A stretch of DNA of 64,000 nt from Apostichopus japonicus (taxonomy: Eukaryota; Echinodermata; Holothuroidea; Aspidochirotida; Stichopodidae), in NCBI RefSeq assembly GCF_037975245.1, contig NC_092577.1, positions 30,249,898 to 30,313,897 on the forward strand, read 5' to 3'. The notes under the pieces are model-generated. The model worked only from the letters and a program-made list of their open reading frames with translations, had not been told where the DNA came from and did not search any database. The first letter of the stretch is position 1; every line of letters begins with the position of its first letter. Of this stretch, positions 1 to 13,063 are shown in pieces. The translations under genes were made by a program, and so were the position numbers.

Positions 1-549
1 GGTTTTACAATTTAATTAACTCTTAATTTCAATTCATGTAAACATGCATATATGCCACACGGCCTGGTGTAATGTAAGAATATACGCCAGATAACTTGTG
101 CGACGAGTTGCTGCGTTTCTCTTTCGTACAGAGCTAAAAATAGTCTCGAAACGATTGATTACAATACACTTTTAGTGATGTCAACCTAACAACCAACCAA
201 CCGCCAACTTTATCATGAAACAAAGCTGCAAGGCTAAAAATGTTAAAGTACTAATTGAATGGTTTGTACATCATTACTACATAACTTTTAATCACATTTA
301 TCTCATAAAAACACCATAAGGTATTCATTACGTTGGTCATTAGGCCAATTAACACAATATTATCAGTAGATGGGATGATTCTTATATGCAAATCAGGCTA
401 CATGTCATGCCCAAGTACTGACAATACAAAAGTGCTGTGCACAGTGATGTATATGCTAGATAATGGCATTGCTGTTTGCCTTGTAAGGTAATCGCTATCT
501 TACAGTTAGTTTATTGTAATGATAAAGGAATTTTTAAGCAAAAGTGTAC
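1..549. other. AT-rich DNA without a gene
   Basis: No open frame or RNA signature is visible. The only feature of note is a motif at 377-427 that recurs near 30.87 and 36.38 kb, described in the findings. Confidence 0.6.
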
Positions 550-677
550 TGTATTGTCATACAGCGCCACCTACTTCATGTTCCGCCGAATACCCATATT
601 GGGATAGCGCCGCCTATGTTGTTGAATAAACAGACTTGTAAATGGCAACCATTTTGTCTCACGTTTATTTATTATCA
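550..677 (+). mobile_element. possible short solo LTR
   Basis: The segment begins TG and ends CA. It carries a GAATAAA poly(A)-signal-like motif at 624-630 about 47 bases before its end, the usual order in an LTR (U3, poly(A) signal, short tail, CA). It also holds two similar GCGCC-containing blocks, at about 564 and 607. No matching 5-bp target duplication is visible and there is no second copy in the window, so this is a weak call made on architecture alone. Confidence 0.2.
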
Positions 678-689
678 TGACCCGTTTAC

Positions 690-3600
690 GACCACCACCA
701 CCTGACACGACAAAAATCACCACCAAGACTGATAGTTCGGCCTGCCTGATCCTTTCTCTATCCCGGTCCCACCCCCCCTTCCCACATTAAGACAAGGAAC
801 TGTGTGATCATTACGATATGTTAAAGGGTGCTGTACACCATCTCAAATTATACTTTTGTTTTATCCTGGAAAGTCTAAGAGGAATAAAATTTCTTTCCTC
901 CTTCCTCTCTCACTTATAATGCATATATTAGTTCACTCTGGTTGCTATGTGCATTCAATGGGTTTGAATTAAAGAAAAACACCTGTGGGTGGGACTATAT
1001 AGACCAATGTCGTAGATTATATCTGTATTTCCTGGAAATCGTCAGAGAGAGGCGGCTTAAATTCATTCCAAGTTCCTTATGACGCTCCTTTCTTATGCAA
1101 ATTAGTTCCCTGCGTGGGATATATGTGCATCCAATGGATTGCATTAACAAACTGTGGTGTAGACCTTAATTTTTCAAATGATATTTTGTTTACTGGGATG
1201 TACGAGAGTTATTCCTCGATTCTCAAATTTGTGTCGACAGGGGACGAGGGGGGATGGGGGGTTGGAAGAAGAGGGAGGGAGGGTATAGCCTATTTCCTTC
1301 CAGTAGTAGCTACCTTTCTTATGATACAAATTACTTGCGTCCACATTACATGAATCCCGATGAGGTTCATTTTTACTGCGGTGAAACTATGAGAACAGAT
1401 TATTTAGAGAAACAACATATCAATTCCCTTGTGGCATAAATTCACACATATGAATTCACCAAAAAGTATGATTAGTTATCAGTTATATCTATATGACTCA
1501 TAGCTGCTGTAAGTAAAACCTGTGGAGTCCATGAACATACACTGCAATTCTAAATCCTCTACAATGATAAAATTGATTTGGAGTGATTTACCTTCAAGCA
1601 AATCTAAAAGAAGCCCTGATTTGCCAATGTCTTTGTCCGGTGGCAAATCTCGACCAATTAAATATTTTCAGTAACAGTTTCTGAAAGATGACTTTTCTAT
1701 CTCAATAAATCCATTTCAAGGAATCCATAGTCACTGTAAAAAGGGAGGAATGCTGCTGAAACCCTGCACGCTATAATGGGTGACCATACGAATAGTTTCA
1801 TCGTGCAAATTGAATAGGGAAGTCTACTGAAATAGGACAGAGTCCATCTCTTTAACCCCCCCCCCCAAGTCCAGCCGTAAAAAGTCTTTGAATGTGAGAA
1901 CAGTTAATTCTATGGAACGATATAACTCCTTAACAGATCATTTTCCGTTTCTAGCTAAGAAAACAGAGAGTGTCTCTGTAGTGAAAACGGCAAGTTGAAG
2001 TTGGGTCTCTATGACGAAGCTATAGAAAGCTTATTGAAGACGTTTCTCCTCGCCTTCAGATCATTGCCGCACGTGAAAGGAATTGACGTGCCTTTCTGTT
2101 CTGCTTCCCTACATATCATTGAGCTTTATATAAGTCTATCCAGACTCGATAATATTTACCACCGATCCTGAACGCCTCCTTAAACATTCCCCTTATTGAG
2201 AATTGACCCAGAATGCAGTGCACTGGAAACGTTCTGTCACTACCAATCTAGAACGTAATGTCATAATATAATCCTCTGTTGATTCTCTGTTTCTCATGGA
2301 ATAAAGAGCTACAAGATTGATGAATGTGGTACACGAGATGACAGGAACGATAACACATTGCCGGGGCTGATCGGCTTCCTAAACCATATTAACATTGCAT
2401 ATACATGAGAGTAAGCCTAGTAGCTATATGCATGCATAAATTGGACAGGCTCGTCTTATGGTATACACAAGAGAGCCATATATGTGTACACCATAGGGTT
2501 GCCAAACTGTCCCATATTTCATTGTTTGCTTTAATGGTGATTTTTCGGGTGGGTTTTGTTTTTGTTGCTTTGAATGCTACTAGCTGACATGTTTTTAGTT
2601 TGGATTCAAACTTGGCCAAAAACGAGATAAACCAGGTAAGCCCTCGCATGGTTTTATACCCGGAATAAAATGGCGATTTTCCAAGTATCACGTGATCTAC
2701 GAAGTAAGCAAAGCTATCGTCCTTATCTTAGCTAATGAAGCAGCTGCAGCAGGAATAAAACTTTCACAAAAGAGCTTGAGGAGTAAGACAAGAAAGACAG
2801 CTTTGGTTACTTCATAGGTCACAAGATACCCGGAAAATCACATTATTTTCTAGGTATAAAATCAAGCGTGGGTTAACCAGGTTGAACTCATAATGACAAC
2901 ATTACTTCACAAAATTAAGTGAGTCTGAAAGTCCCTCGCCTGCAGAAGTGCCATTTCTGGCCGTGGTGCACCCAAAGGGGTGTTTTGATTTAATATTGGT
3001 CTAAACTCAGCACCAACTATGGGTGGGAGAGGGGGGTCGGGGGTTTATCGCAGTGCATATTGTCCTGGAGTTTTCCTCATCAAGAATCAGCAACCCTAGA
3101 TCTACCTTTATGTGGTTTTACAATCATATAGTTGCATTTAAACATTATTGTGAGTTTTTAACCATTTAATTCAACACAGAAAGTGAATTATGTCCTGAGC
3201 TGCAAATCTAACATTAACATTAATGCTTTGATTGATCCATGTGTGCAATGTTATGCAGGCCTAACGTTTTCTTTGCATTGCTCTTGCTACAATAATCCGT
3301 AGACTTTCCTTCAATGGCCGAGAAGGTGGTACGACCGGATTGTATAGGTTTCAACCGAAACCAATTAAACCAAACATTAACTTATCAATGATCTTACCCA
3401 GTTTGCTCTAAGTAATTTGCCATATGAACAAAATAAAATCTAGAGAAAGTTATTTCACATGAATGTAAATAAACAATCGCATTTCTCGTCACATAGATTT
3501 GTATAATTTCTCTGCAGTAAATATGACACAGATGGCCTACTTTAGGACAGCGCATTTGCGTAATGTGGCATTCGTGTCATGTGTATGACGAAATTATCCA

Positions 3601-4020
3601 GTGTTTCTTTATACTGATGCTGAATCTTGCCATTAAAGCCAGAATGGAGTACGTGTTCTTAATTATAGTGATTATAGTGAGTATTAAAATCAGCAGCTCT
3701 GCAAGCATAGCAGGCTAGTATGAGTTACATTCATACTGCTTGTAGAACAAAGATGGTGATCTAACAATGCTTGGCAACTGTTCCTGAGGATATGTGTACA
3801 ATAAATTAGTTTCATCTGTATACTTCTTGCACAGTATGAATTAAAGACTTATCATCATATTAGTAATATTTAGAGATTAATTGCTGAGATAATTCTCATA
3901 GAAGAGTTCAAATTACCACTACTGGAAATACTATACTTGTAGAGTGGCAGCTCAATACCACCATTCTGGTAGCTGAGTATGAATAAGTCCAATACTGCTT
4001 ACTGTATAGGGTATATGAAT
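690..4020. other. no gene seen; degenerate repeat edge near 3.7-4.05 kb
   Basis: The stretch is AT-rich with only chance-sized open frames (100 codons at most). An 11-base C tract lies at 1856-1866. From about 3700 the sequence contains decayed pieces of the 28-bp repeat that becomes regular after 4070 (variants of CATACTGCTTGTAGA and GAGTATGAAT). Confidence 0.6.
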
Positions 4021-4071
4021 TACAGCTCACTGCTAGTAGAGTAACATGTATAGTTACCTCCATGCATACTG

Positions 4072-4775
4072 CTTGTAGAGTATGAATATCACCATACTGC
4101 TAGCAGAGTATGAATATCAACATACTACTAGCAGAGTATGAATATCACCATACTGTTAGCAGAGTATGAATATCAACATACTACTAGCAGAGTATGAATA
4201 TCACCATACTGCTATCAGAGTATGAATATCAACATACTACTAGCAGAGTATGAATATCACCATACTGCTAGCAGAGTATGAATATCACCATACTGCTAGC
4301 AGAGTATGAATATCACCATACTGCTAGCAGAGTTTGAATATCAACATACTACTAGCAGAGTATGAATATCACCATACTGCTATCAGAGTATGAATATCAA
4401 CATACTGCTAGCAGAGTATGAATATCACCATACTGCTAGCAGAGTATGAATATCAACATACTACTAGCAGAGTATGAATATCACCATACTGCTAGCAGAG
4501 TATGAATATCAACATACTACTAGCAGAGTATGAATATCACCATACTGCTAGCAGAGTATGAATATCACCATACTGCTAGCAGAGTATGAATATCAACATA
4601 CTACTAGCAGAGTATGAATATCACCATACTGCTAGCAGAGTATGAATATCAACATACTACTAGCAGAGTATGAATATCAACATACTACTAGCAGAGTATG
4701 AATATCAACATACTACTAGCAGAGTATGAATATCAACATACTACTAGCAGAGTATATCACCATACTGCTAGCAGA
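4072..4775. repeat. 28-bp minisatellite, about 25 units, two alternating variants
   Basis: A 28-bp unit is repeated about 25 times. Every unit has the core GAGTATGAATAT followed by either CACCATACTGCTAGCA (type A) or CAACATACTACTAGCA (type B). Much of the array alternates A and B, giving a 56-bp higher-order period. Runs of AAA (4258-4330) and BBBB (4670-4750) break the alternation. Each unit holds a 6-bp inverted repeat, AGTATG and CATACT around an 8-base loop. Type A also holds the perfect palindrome CTGCTAGCAG, which type B loses. The left edge is decayed and the centre homogeneous, as expected for unequal exchange. Confidence 0.95.
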
Positions 4776-4779
4776 TTAT

Positions 4780-5845
4780 CATTATCACCACAGGGTTTGC
4801 TTAACTGACAATCAAATCTGTGTTAAATAGTTTCAAATGACAAGAATTAAGCCGGACAATTGTGTGTTTATGAGAAGAACGTTCACTAAACACTACAACA
4901 TCTTTCTATTCTTTTAAACACTAAAGTCAGGATCTTGGAGCATTGACTGATTCCAGTTTTATCTAGAATTTAGCAAGAATAAGATGGAATTCCACTGAAT
5001 ACTTCAATTGTCATTTAATCTAGTTTATTCTATAGTACAGTACATCATTAAATAATAGAGTTATTACAAAACATGTTTTGTACGTATTCTTTTTAATTTC
5101 ATTCCAGTGTGAATACATTAAATGATCACATTTTTTCCCACTTGCAAAGAAGAAATGCCGGCAACTAAATTTTTGGGCAAAAACTGTGCCTATCTACTTG
5201 ATAATCATTCAACCATGTTCGGAGATAACAAAAGAAAAAGATTGGCATATGTATAACTCTTCCAAGCCTCTTCGATACTCACAAAATGAGTCCCAAATGA
5301 ACCCACTTCACAACTCGATGACTTTTTTGTCATCATTCGACAATTGAAGGGGGTCTCTCTCAAACGACCTAGATTTTAGTATCCTGTACATCTACCCATC
5401 TCGATCTCGAGGTGCAGCAACCTCCTCCGTCCGCAGGGCACGTACATCCTGATGACAATTCGATACAAACTTTGACATTTTGGAGACCGCACTAAGCCGC
5501 CGCTGTAACTTCAATCTGCCTCAATTTATTCGTGAAGATGAAACAAACCCCTCGACGAGGAATGCATTCAGACGTAATGTTATAATGAGGACGAAACATA
5601 AGTGACACATGGTGAATGTGCCATGCGAGGAATAGCATATACTACTAGCATATAGCATAGCAACTTATTAGTGTAGTAAAATGGACAGTGAAGTAGATAT
5701 GAATGCCATGTGGCACAACTATCAAAAGGTGCCTGTTATAACAGTTGTAAAGTAAATACACCAGATTTTAGTCATTTTAGTATACTTTTGAGAATTATGG
5801 AGAAAAAACCCTTCACAATTGTTACAGTTAGATATTCATACATGT
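4780..5845. other. no gene seen
   Basis: AT-rich DNA with no reading frame, RNA motif or repeat that I can support. A slightly less AT-rich patch at about 5390-5600 has no coding character. Confidence 0.55.
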
Positions 5846-5846
5846 A

Positions 5847-5849
<3 letters not shown>

Positions 5850-5883
<34 letters not shown>
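5850..5883. repeat. (TA)n microsatellite
   Basis: This is an uninterrupted TA dinucleotide run of about 34 bases. The 63-codon frame that crosses it is an artefact of the repeat. Confidence 0.95.
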
Positions 5884-5885
<2 letters not shown>

Positions 5886-5889
5886 ATAC

Positions 5890-7280
5890 ACAATGTATTA
5901 AATGTAAAATAATTACTCATTTTCACTATTTATATTGTGACATACATAATTAGCCTTTATTAATTTATTTATCTACCATATTAGAGATCAGAGTGAGTAT
6001 TAACAAACAGTACAACACAGCTAGGCAAACAGTCAATGGTTTGACTTTTCAAGTTTAAAATCTATATTCATGTTCTAGTTTTTTATGGGCTCATTTAAAT
6101 TACGTGAATACTAATTTGTACAAATTTTTAACTGGAATAAAAGTTCTCTGTGACATGACAAATTACTTCTTTATGGTGTTTTAATAGTTTTCTACAGACT
6201 TCCAAAACTTAACGAGTTTTGATAATTTGGGAGATACTAGCGTACAGGTCTGTTTTTACTCTGTGACAATTTAGCACTCTCGCCCTAAACCGTGTCTTAG
6301 AGGGACGTATACAGTGGTAACCCTAATTTTTACACAGTACAACCGTACCTTATATTAGCTAGCATGTCTAGAGTGCGATTGTTTTGTGAAGACAGGTAAA
6401 TGGAATTCGGAAGCCATTTAAAATATTGGCCATACAGTCACATTATATCTACAACTTCTGTCTATTTTCGAATCTTCGATATATATAAACCGCTGCTGCT
6501 ATTTTCATTTTTCAAGACTAAACAAATAACAAAAATTGTGTAAACAAAATTCAATTTCAGATTAAACATGTGTGCCCTATAACTGATTTAAGAGCCTGTA
6601 CAACATTTAGGGAGCCCATGACGAACTATAGTAACGAATGGTTGACATTTTCTCTACGCAAACAGTTTCGAAAATTTATTTAGCTTACATCCTCCGACTG
6701 CATCGAGCCCTACAGGCTCTGGACAATAATTCAATTGCATGCTAGCTGTAAATGGAATTTCGTGTCAGTTTATCGTTGCCGTGACATTTTCCCGTACATT
6801 CTTGTTTGCAGACGGAGGAATTTGGTCTGGATACTTCATTCGTCTCGAATCGACCATCCCTTTTTTTTTGTTTCTTTTCGTTTTTAACATTTTGCTTTGA
6901 ACAAAATAAGATACTTGGGGGTTCAAAAATTCATGAAGTTTCTTTCTTTTTTGGTTAAATTTATGGTGGAATGGAGGGGGGAGGACGGAGCGTATAAATG
7001 CAACCGATTCTAGCTAGCAGCTGCAGACTGAGACAACAAAAACATACAGTTAAATTGTGTAACAGAAATTTACTATTTCAATAAGGGCTTGCTTTGGGTT
7101 TTGATATTTGATGAATTAAAGAAGATTTTAAGCAAACTAAATAATTGATTTTAATCAATAAATAAGTTTGATTTAGTCATTGATTAAGTTAGGGTACGTT
7201 AGTTACAGTTATTGAACATCACAATATGAATTCATTTTCTCCAACAATCTACTACAATTGCTTCCACTAGAGCTCGTCCA
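5890..7280. other. no gene seen
   Basis: AT-rich single-copy DNA. A TATAAATG-like box occurs near 6992, but no transcript structure follows it that I can support. Confidence 0.5.
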
Positions 7281-7287
7281 TGGTACA

Positions 7288-7384
7288 ACAAGGGAGGAGA
7301 AAAGAATGACGAAGGGGAAGGGATGGTGGGGAGGGGAGGGGAGGGGAAGGGATGGTGGGGGAGGGGAGGGAGGGGAGGGGAAGG
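7288..7384. repeat. G-rich short tandem repeat
   Basis: Blocks of GGGGA, GGGA and GATGGTGGGG are repeated, with a roughly 30-bp period visible as two copies of GGGGAAGGGATGGTGGGG. The + strand has many runs of four G, so it could form quadruplex structures. Open frames on both strands here are products of the repeat. Confidence 0.85.
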
Positions 7385-7389
7385 ATAAC

Positions 7390-8320
7390 TGCATACCAAG
7401 TACTATTAGTTCATGTCACCAGATTTTTTTTTTGCAATTAATTCTGAATGCAATATTTGACGGCCAATTTGCTCTTTCATTTGTTGCGATCAATACTTGA
7501 ATTTTTCCAGATAATTAGTTCAAATAATTTCATACAACTTGTAGAAATTGCAAGACTAGAAACATGAAGGGTTATTATCCACTAAAATTCCACGATGCTA
7601 GTAGTGCTATATCATGTCACTTCATAAAAACATTAAAATGGTATATGTATCAAAATAAATTGAATTTTTTTTTAATGTACTGAAAAAAGTATCCTGGAGG
7701 AATTCAAACCACATGTGGTGTCCAATTAATCACTTATAAAAACACATTTCTTACTAGGAGAATTGGAATCATTAATTCTCAGTTTATTTTACTAGATTTA
7801 TAGATTGAAATTACGATAACACGTCAGAGTTTCGTCATCGCTTCACTATGGCCATAAGCCACAGACTCACCGAGTTGACATCAACAGATGGTTCATTTTT
7901 GGTGATAAAATCTTAACTATAATGAAAGGGCTAATTTAAGAAACATAAAGTAATAAAGACTGAACTTGTTCAAGATACATATGCTTCTGACAATTCAAAA
8001 CAAATTTAAATTGACTTAAATTTACTCCTGGGGTATATCCCTCTTCCACTCTCTGGGTACATCCTGGGAAATTAACCAAAAAAATAGATGAAACTCAAAT
8101 ATTTAATAGGCAGGACTTTGATGCTTAAGTTTATTGACTGACATGACAACGGATTCTTAACGAAGATAATTCTTGGATTTTTTTTTTTTTTTTTGCATAA
8201 TATGTTAATTCGTTCGTTGATAACATTGCTGAGCCACTCTGTGGTGGCCTGATTTTTCTGAGCATTAATTGAGATGGAGCAGGATAAAGAGAATTGCTCG
8301 GTCAGCAACGATTGACGTTC
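7390..8320. other. no gene seen
   Basis: AT-rich DNA, with poly-T tracts at about 7664-7672 and 8179-8194. Nothing else is recognisable. Confidence 0.55.
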
Positions 8321-8321
8321 G

Positions 8322-9425
8322 GAATAGCATGTTGCATGATGGGAATAACATGTTGCATGATGGGAATAACATGTTGCATGATAAAGGAATAACATGTTGC
8401 ATGATAAAGGAATAACATATGGCATGATAAAGGAACAACTTGTTGCATGATAAAGGAATACATGTTGCATGATAAAGGAATGACATGTTGCATGATGGGA
8501 ATAACATGTTGCATGATAAAGGAATAACATGTTGCATGATAAAGGAATACCATGTTGCATGATTAAGGAATAACATGTTGCATGATCAGAATAACATGTT
8601 GCACGATAAAGGAATAACAAGTTGCATGATGGGAATAACATATTGCATGATAAAGGAATAACATGTTGCATGATAAAGGAATAACATGTTGCATGATAAA
8701 GGAATAACATGTTGCATGATTAAGGAATAACATGTTGCATGATAAAGGAATAACATGTTGCATGATAAAGGAATAACATGTTGCATGATAAAGGAATAAC
8801 ATGTTGCATGATTAAGGAATAACATGTTGCATGATGGGAATAACATGTTGCATGATAAAGGAATAACATGTTGCATGATAAAGGAATAATATGTTGCATA
8901 ATTAAGGAATAACATGTTGCATGATGGGAATAACATGTTGCATGATGAAGGTGTAACATGTTGCATGATCAGAATGACATGTTGCATGATAAAGGAATAA
9001 CATGTTGCATGATAAAGGAATACATGTTGCATGATAAAGGAATGACATGTTGCATGATAAAGGAATAACATGTTGCATGATGGGAATAACATGTTGCATG
9101 ATAAAGGAATAACATGTTGCATGATAAAGGAATAACATGTTGCATGATTAAGGAATAACATGTTGCATGATGGGAATAACATGTTGCATGATAAAGGAAT
9201 AACATTTTGCATGATAAAGGAATAATATGTTGCATAATTAAGGAATAACATGTTGAATGATGGGAATAACATGTTGCATGATGAAGGTGTAACATGTTGC
9301 ATGATCAGAATAACATGTTGCATGATAAAGGAATGACATGTTGCATGATAAAGGAATAACATGTTGCATGATGGGAATAACATGTTGCATGATGGGAATA
9401 GCATGTTGCATGATAACGGAATAAA
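8322..9425. repeat. 21-23-bp minisatellite, about 49 units
   Basis: The repeat unit is AACATGTTGCATGAT followed by either AAAGGAAT (23-bp unit) or GGGAAT (21-bp unit), with minor variants (TTAAGG, CAGAAT, GAAGGTGT). Every unit contains the 8-bp palindrome AACATGTT. A block of about 90 bp with rare variants (AATATGTTGCATAATTA, then a GAAGGTGT unit, then a CAGAAT unit) occurs at 8885 and again at 9221, showing a 336-bp internal duplication. All three minus-strand frames stay open because the unit lacks stop codons on that strand. The resulting 100-285-codon frames read a repeated 23-residue pattern and are not genes. Confidence 0.95.
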
Positions 9426-9556
9426 TCCTAATTTGGCTGGCAATTTGACACTGAGTTTTCTGTTGTTGATTATAGTCTAGTTTGTAACACTTTGACAAGA
9501 ATGCTCGCAAGAATGTTAATTTCATCCCTTTTAAGAGTTTTTCAATGCTTACCTTG

Positions 9557-9577
9557 TATACAGTCTCCAGGTTGCTA
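9557..9577 (+). mobile_element. candidate left terminal inverted repeat, Tc1/mariner-like
   Basis: TATA followed by CAGTCTCCAGGTTGCTA is matched exactly, in inverse orientation, at 14775-14795. Both copies face inward and both are preceded by TA. CAG-type ends next to TA are typical of Tc1/mariner and pogo-type elements. No transposase frame is preserved between them. The left interior (9600-9830) is a long non-coding stretch. The pair may instead be two ends of different copies of one family. Confidence 0.45.
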
Positions 9578-12500
9578 CGCAATTAACTCCGACGCTTTCC
9601 GTGATTCATTTTGAACGATACACATCCCCGATTTCCGTTACTCAAAATTTTACACGTGGTGACCAAATTTTTAAACTGCCGTAACTCGGCGAAATATTAT
9701 TCGATTTGACTGAAAATTTCGGTGCTATCTTAAAACATAGTCATAATGCAGATTCCGAAAGATTTTTATAATCGGTTCAGTAGTTTTTGAGATATTAAGA
9801 GACTAAAATTCGTTACCCCCAAAAACCTTGCTCAAAAAAAGCTGTATCCCGATATGTTGGGTACTTCTGTCAATCATTTTTCTGGCTTGTATATGTAAAT
9901 GAAGGTCTATTCAATCTTCTTGAGAAAGTTCAGCCCCTTTTCCCTATTTAGTTTGAATATTATTCATATTTGAAATCTTGCTCCGTTTCGGATTGGTGCT
10001 GGCATCTGGAACTAGAAAAACGACATGACGTCATATGTAAATTTTGACCCCATATGTAAATATGTGACACAGCCTCATTTGCGAATCTGGGACAACAAAT
10101 AAACTTCCCACCGCAAGTCTGTTCATGGACCGAAAATGTTGAAAATGAAGCGTTTACTCCGCAATATCTTCGCTTAATTGAAGGTAAGTGACATCTAAAT
10201 ACATTAACTACAATGTCGGAGGTAATTTTGACGTACAATGTTATGATTTTGTTGCCGAATTCAGCAACAAAAGACTCGGAAACTGAGCTGGCAGTTGCGC
10301 GAAAATTATGTGTTGCACTGCAGTATAGGTTACGCAATAATAATGTCAGTGAAAGTAGCGTTACCCTAGTCCGTAGTACGCCTACACCATTGAACTTTAC
10401 GAAGTCTACTGAGTGATAAAAATTGAACATTTATCGTATTGTTTATTGAAGGGAAACATATTCAGTCTTATTTTTGGTAGGGTTTGATTGGATTCGCTAG
10501 GGTGTGATTGAATTTGGGTCAGGTGTGGTTTAACTTTCTCTTCAGGCTGGGCGTCTTCGGAGAAACATATCTCAATATATTTCAGTAGGAACTTAAAACT
10601 GTTTACTGTTCAATCTTCATGAATATTATAGGCCTAAGGCCCATTAGGCATTTACTTATGAGATGGGACTAAGTTATAACTGGTTAAACCCAATCAATGC
10701 CTAATTCAGATTTTCTGAAAGCCCCATTACTTTTTCTCTCTTACACTATAAATATCAGTCATTCAGCATCCATATTCTTCCTACTAAAATACAAAATACA
10801 AACGATGACAAATAGTTTTAAAGCTTTATTATGAACTTTAATGAATAAATCCGAATCGAACCTAGACCTAGTATAGGCTATGGATGTTTATGTTGTTGTC
10901 TGGGAAGCTCATTCCAGGGAAATAATCTTCCTATTCCGACACACACCTTATGATATTTACACCAACATGCTAATATTTAAGCCAGATTTAGTGAAAATTA
11001 TGTTACCTTTTGAAAGTTTCAGCGGGCACTTTACTTAAAAGTCCTGCATACGGCGAAGCCCTGTTCAATTGTTTTTTAAATGAAGTTTTTTTAAGTATCC
11101 TCACTGTTTCAATGTGTTGCAACTCTCGTAATGGTCAGATGTATGGAAACAGAGTCACAGTAAATCAAAGAACTGATTACATTATTTTTTTTTTCTTTTT
11201 GACAAAAAAGTGGCCCCATATCTAAAAATTGCAGTTTTTAGCTAAACAAGCCGGTTACAGCGATGTTTAAAAATTCACTGTTCCTGCACAAATCAAGCAT
11301 TAATTCATTAATTAATTAATTATTAATTAAATAATAAATAATTAATTAATTAATTAATTCATAAAAAGAGGGTGAGTGCTGCTTCCAACGATTTTATTAT
11401 AATCCTGTAACAAAAGAAATTTAAGAATTACAATTTTTCCACTAAAGATGTAATTTTAAGGTATAGGATAGAAGTTTTTTTCCTGTTTAGAGTTTTCTTA
11501 GTTTTTTATATTAACAAATTATTCTTAATTCATGTAATTATTATTCAAGTTTCAATTTAGCTCTGGAAGTATGTGTCAAACACTCAAAATTTCATGGCAT
11601 GCATGTAATGCGTACATATCAATATGCTGATTTTTGTTTTTTTTGTGAATTTGGTTAATTATTAGTGATAAACCTTTGTTAATTCTTAATCTTCTTCAGG
11701 CTATCTTTTGAAAGTTTTTTTCAAATGCTGTAGCAAAACTTCCCCCTGCTAAAATCATTACTTCTAACTATCAAAAAAGTGAAATACTGTATAATTTTGT
11801 GTAAATGGCATACCAAAATTATATAAATTGGCCAGGAATAAAAAATCACTATTTGAGTAAGTATTTGTGGAATAGCAGGAATCACGGATAGCTGTATTTG
11901 TGTCATGTGTTGAATTGTGTTCGCTTTCCAGTTATTAGAAAAAGACAATTGTTATAGAAGAATTTCTTTTCTCCCCACAGCAAACTGTATCATGCAGCAT
12001 TCCAGACAGAATTACAAAGGAGCAAAAAAACCTTGAACAAATATGACTTTCACAAGAATGTAAAAGTGCAAGTTTGTATGTAGCATGTATTGGGTAAGCG
12101 AGACACCACATTTCTGATTGCTCCAGATGACTTTGCTGCAAATTAATACCAGCGTGCCGTGTTGTTAGTCTGCGGTGGACTTGCATCCCATCCTGTATTC
12201 TGATCTGCTTTCTGCAAGGAAACTGCGAGTCGTGAGGATAAGCACTGGACTCTTCAAACTTGATGGAAATTCAGCAGGATTGAATCTACAAGAACATTAT
12301 TTCTAGTTGCAAGTTGCTCAACACCTAAACGGAGACTGGATGTTGTAATATTCGTCACGAAATACAATTAAGAATAAAAGTGATTTATTTTCCCTAAAAT
12401 GCAGTGCAGAATCAAATATTAAGATGTTTCAGGGTTTTTAACTAGGCTGTGGTCTCTTATCTTCACACAAACATTTTGATGACCATTTTTGATTGAACTG

Positions 12501-12838
12501 CTTTGTTGTCTGTTATTTCATTAATATTTTGGGGAGGGCCCAGGAAAATTGATGGATAGGTCGTTTTGAGTACAGTAACTTGCAACTAGCGTTTTCCTTT
12601 GTTTTGACAATGCATGTGTATACAACTTTATGGGTTTTATTACGTGCAAGTATTTTTATTCATAAAAGAAATATTTATCTTTGTCATTAATTGTTAAGTA
12701 TACAGCACAGGTACAAAGAAAGAGCACAACAGTTGAAAGGAAAGATTTATGGAAGAAGCAGACAATATATGAAAGAAAAGAGGTTATTTTAGTCTTATCT
12801 CTTTTTATATTAAATCTATTTATATTAGGATAAAAAAT
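9578..12838. other. no intact gene; possible interior of a decayed transposon
   Basis: The largest frame is 9960-10430 on the minus strand (156 codons). It has no motif I recognise and no domain, and it overlaps a 67-codon frame on the other strand, so I treat it as chance. An AT-only palindromic tract made of TTAATTAATT units lies at 11299-11361. No transposase DDE/DDD signature could be read. Confidence 0.5.
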
Positions 12839-12880
12839 CAATGGTGGATCCAGAAGGGGGTGGAGGGGCGACCACCCCCT
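12839..12880 (+). mobile_element. single hAT-like terminus, degenerate
   Basis: CAATGGTGGATCCAG followed by a G-rich then C-rich foldback resembles the ends of hAT elements, which commonly begin CAGTGGTGGATC or similar. No partner end was found in the next kilobase, so this is a fragment at best. Confidence 0.25.
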
Positions 12881-13063
12881 TGCAGCTCGTGAAATTGTTT
12901 TATTTTAAGCCAAATTTTGTGAAATCATCATGTGGCATGCACCCTGGGCCGTCGTCGATAAGGAGGTGGACTGGCCCCTTGTTAACCATTTTAATGTAGT
13001 GACCTTTCTTCCCCTTTAGAATATTGGTTTCCAAAAATTAGGATTTTTTTTTGAAAATCTGGT

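Noticed and set aside
4072-4775. CRISPR array
   Set aside because: Units are contiguous with no unique spacers, there are no cas genes, and the DNA is eukaryotic in character.
8322-9425. CRISPR array or phage repeat
   Set aside because: Direct tandem units without spacers; a minisatellite explains everything.
8072-9582. Minus-strand frames of up to 285 codons with a repeating 23-residue pattern
   Set aside because: The minisatellite is open in all three frames; the repeated peptide is simply three 23-bp units read through.
9960-10430. 156-codon minus-strand gene
   Set aside because: This is the longest non-repeat frame, but it shows no motif, overlaps another frame, and is within the size expected by chance in 64 kb of AT-rich DNA.
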